This document shows positions 63,271 through 64,000 of a DNA stretch of 64,000 nt, in pieces; position 1 is the first letter of the stretch, and each line of letters opens with the position of its first letter. The notes under the pieces were generated by a model. It did no database searches. It was not told the DNA's origin and saw nothing but the letters and a program-made list of their open reading frames with translations. The stretch is from Polaribacter sp. Hel1_85. GTDB lineage: Bacteria > Bacteroidota > Bacteroidia > Flavobacteriales > Flavobacteriaceae. Both the position numbers and the translations under genes were made by a program. The DNA is taken from assembly GCF_000766795.1 (NCBI RefSeq), contig NZ_JPDS01000001.1, forward strand, positions 625,001 to 689,000, in the 5' to 3' direction.

Positions 63271-63785
63271 ATGAAAATAAGACTTTCTAAAATTGAAGAT
63301 ATTCCAGAAATTATGATCATTATAAATGATGCTAAAACCTATTTAGCCTCTCTAAAAATTGATCAATGGCAAAATGGATATCCAAATGCAGAACAAGTTG
63401 AAAATGACATTAATAATGGTGAAAGCTATGTGGTTGTAAATGATGAAAATCAAATTATGGCAACTTCTATGTTTACTTTAAGAAAAGAACCAACTTACAA
63501 GGAAGTTATCGATGGAAATTGGGTTATTTCTGAAGATGATATTTATGGTGTAATTCATAGAATGGCTATCAAAAAAGAACATAGAAAATTAGGTTTAGCT
63601 ACTTTACTTTTTGATGAATTTCATCAACAATTAAAAAAAAAAACATACAAAGTTTAAAGATTGATACGCATGAAGACAATCTTGGAATGCAATCTTTAAT
63701 AAAAAAAATGGGTTACAAATATTGTGGAATTATTTACACAAGTTACAACGCAAAAAGATTGGCTTTTGAGAAAGTAATTTCTTAA
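63271..63785 (+). CDS. GNAT acetyltransferase, interrupted by a -1 frameshift at A11
   Basis: The 0-frame runs from ATG 63271 (MKIRLSKIEDIPEIM) to TAA 63655-63657 and ends ...QQLKKKTYKV. It contains motif A of GNAT (HRMAIKKEHRKLGLATLLFDEF). Reading -1 from the A11 run (63633-63643) continues NIQSLKIDTHEDNLGMQSLIKKMGYKYCGIIY... to TAA at 63783-63785, supplying the missing motif B. With A12 the whole gene (about 170 aa) is open. It transfers an acetyl group from acetyl-CoA to an unknown amine. A TTG three bases earlier is an alternative start. Confidence 0.8.
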
Positions 63786-63797
63786 AAAATAAAGTAA

Positions 63798-63856
63798 TTG
63801 TCCGTTCGAGCGCAGTCGAGAACTTTATAAACCTTTCGACTGCGCTCAAGAAGACA
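63798..63856. repeat. REP-like palindrome (family R3), copy 2
   Basis: GAGCGCAGTCGA / TCGACTGCGCTC, 12-bp perfect arms (63808-63819 and 63836-63847), with TGTCC and AGACA at the ends. It is the GCGCAGTCGA form common to Flavobacteriaceae. The arms are GC-richer than the surrounding sequence. Confidence 0.65.
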
Positions 63857-63956
63857 TACATTTTTTCACTAAAACTTTAAGTGAATAAACTATATTTACA
63901 ACCTCATAAATTTATTTTTATAAGGTTTCTTTTTTAGGATAAAACTCAAATAAAAA

Positions 63957-64000
63957 ATGCAATTACTTCCATATATAATTCAGCAAACGCAACTAACTTC
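63957..64000 (+). CDS. Start of a probable Tex-type RNA-binding transcription accessory protein (partial)
   Basis: ATG at 63957, frame open to the window edge: MQLLPYIIQQTQLT. This resembles the N-terminus of Tex/YhgF proteins in Flavobacteria, but fourteen codons are too few to be sure. The gene continues beyond the window. Confidence 0.45.
   Translation, partial: MQLLPYIIQQTQLT

Noticed and set aside
1..64000. tRNA or rRNA genes, insertion sequences, prophage genes, replication origin
   Set aside because: None could be recognised on either strand; dnaB alone does not mark an origin.

Overview
The window is AT-rich DNA from a marine-type Flavobacteriaceae (Bacteroidota), close in flavour to Polaribacter/Tenacibaculum. 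This rests on protein-family content: a type IX secretion sorting domain, BshA for bacillithiol, DUF937/DUF3810/DUF4290 proteins, OstA-like LptA, an N-terminal half transketolase, Bacteroidota-type RNase P RNA, TonB-dependent receptors, weak or absent Shine-Dalgarno sequences and several TTG starts. It is almost entirely chromosomal core with short intergenic regions. I see no tRNA, rRNA, prophage, integrase, transposase or CRISPR array.

Layout. 0-8 kb: DUF937 protein, bshA, transketolase N-half, a membrane-tethered TPR/AraC regulator, a secreted protein often labelled asparagine synthetase B, and dnaB. 8-16 kb: DUF3810 protein, three tandem amidohydrolase-fold ORFs (the first two are one gene split by a -1 frameshift) and a T9SS-exported beta-propeller protein. 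16-23 kb: SpoU methyltransferase, polyphosphate glucokinase, M48 protease, RelA/SpoT (frameshifted before its ACT domain), a Fur-family regulator and purA. 23-30 kb: a compact putative nitric-oxide/nitrosative-stress locus with two RIC di-iron proteins, an NsrR-like Rrf2 regulator, a polytopic membrane protein with three His-x4-Gly motifs, a 599-aa Cys-rich protein of unknown function and a PLP decarboxylase, with ATGATWAT motifs upstream. 30-36 kb: OstA-like protein, class III aminotransferase, small secreted proteins, a lipoprotein with two RskA-like domains, a Crp/Fnr regulator and an M23 peptidase. 36-42 kb: two unrelated aconitases and rnpB. 42-49 kb: dnaJ, grpE, murA (catalytic Cys replaced by Asp), DUF4290 protein, UvrD/PcrA helicase. 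48.7-50.8 kb: SatD-like/DUF3307 operon preceded by three 20-bp palindromes at exact 28-bp spacing. 50.8-55.3 kb: cobalamin uptake (riboswitch, BtuB-like receptor, BtuF-like lipoprotein) with GMP reductase inside the cluster. 55-61 kb: racemase and parC/parE. 61-64 kb: lysA, FAH-family protein, a frameshifted GNAT acetyltransferase and the start of a probable tex gene.

Three genes (amidohydrolase, spoT, GNAT) are each broken by one missing base in or next to a homopolymer. Consensus errors of a long-read assembly would explain all three. Two of the sites are also textbook -1 slippery heptamers, and the amidohydrolase one reproduces the dnaX heptamer exactly at a domain linker.

The best candidates for undescribed biology are: the 23-30 kb locus; the triple 28-bp-phased operator before the SatD operon; and a two-copy structured element (44.05-44.20 and 58.78-58.92 kb) whose A/T stem covaries and whose loop holds a different REP-like palindrome in each copy.
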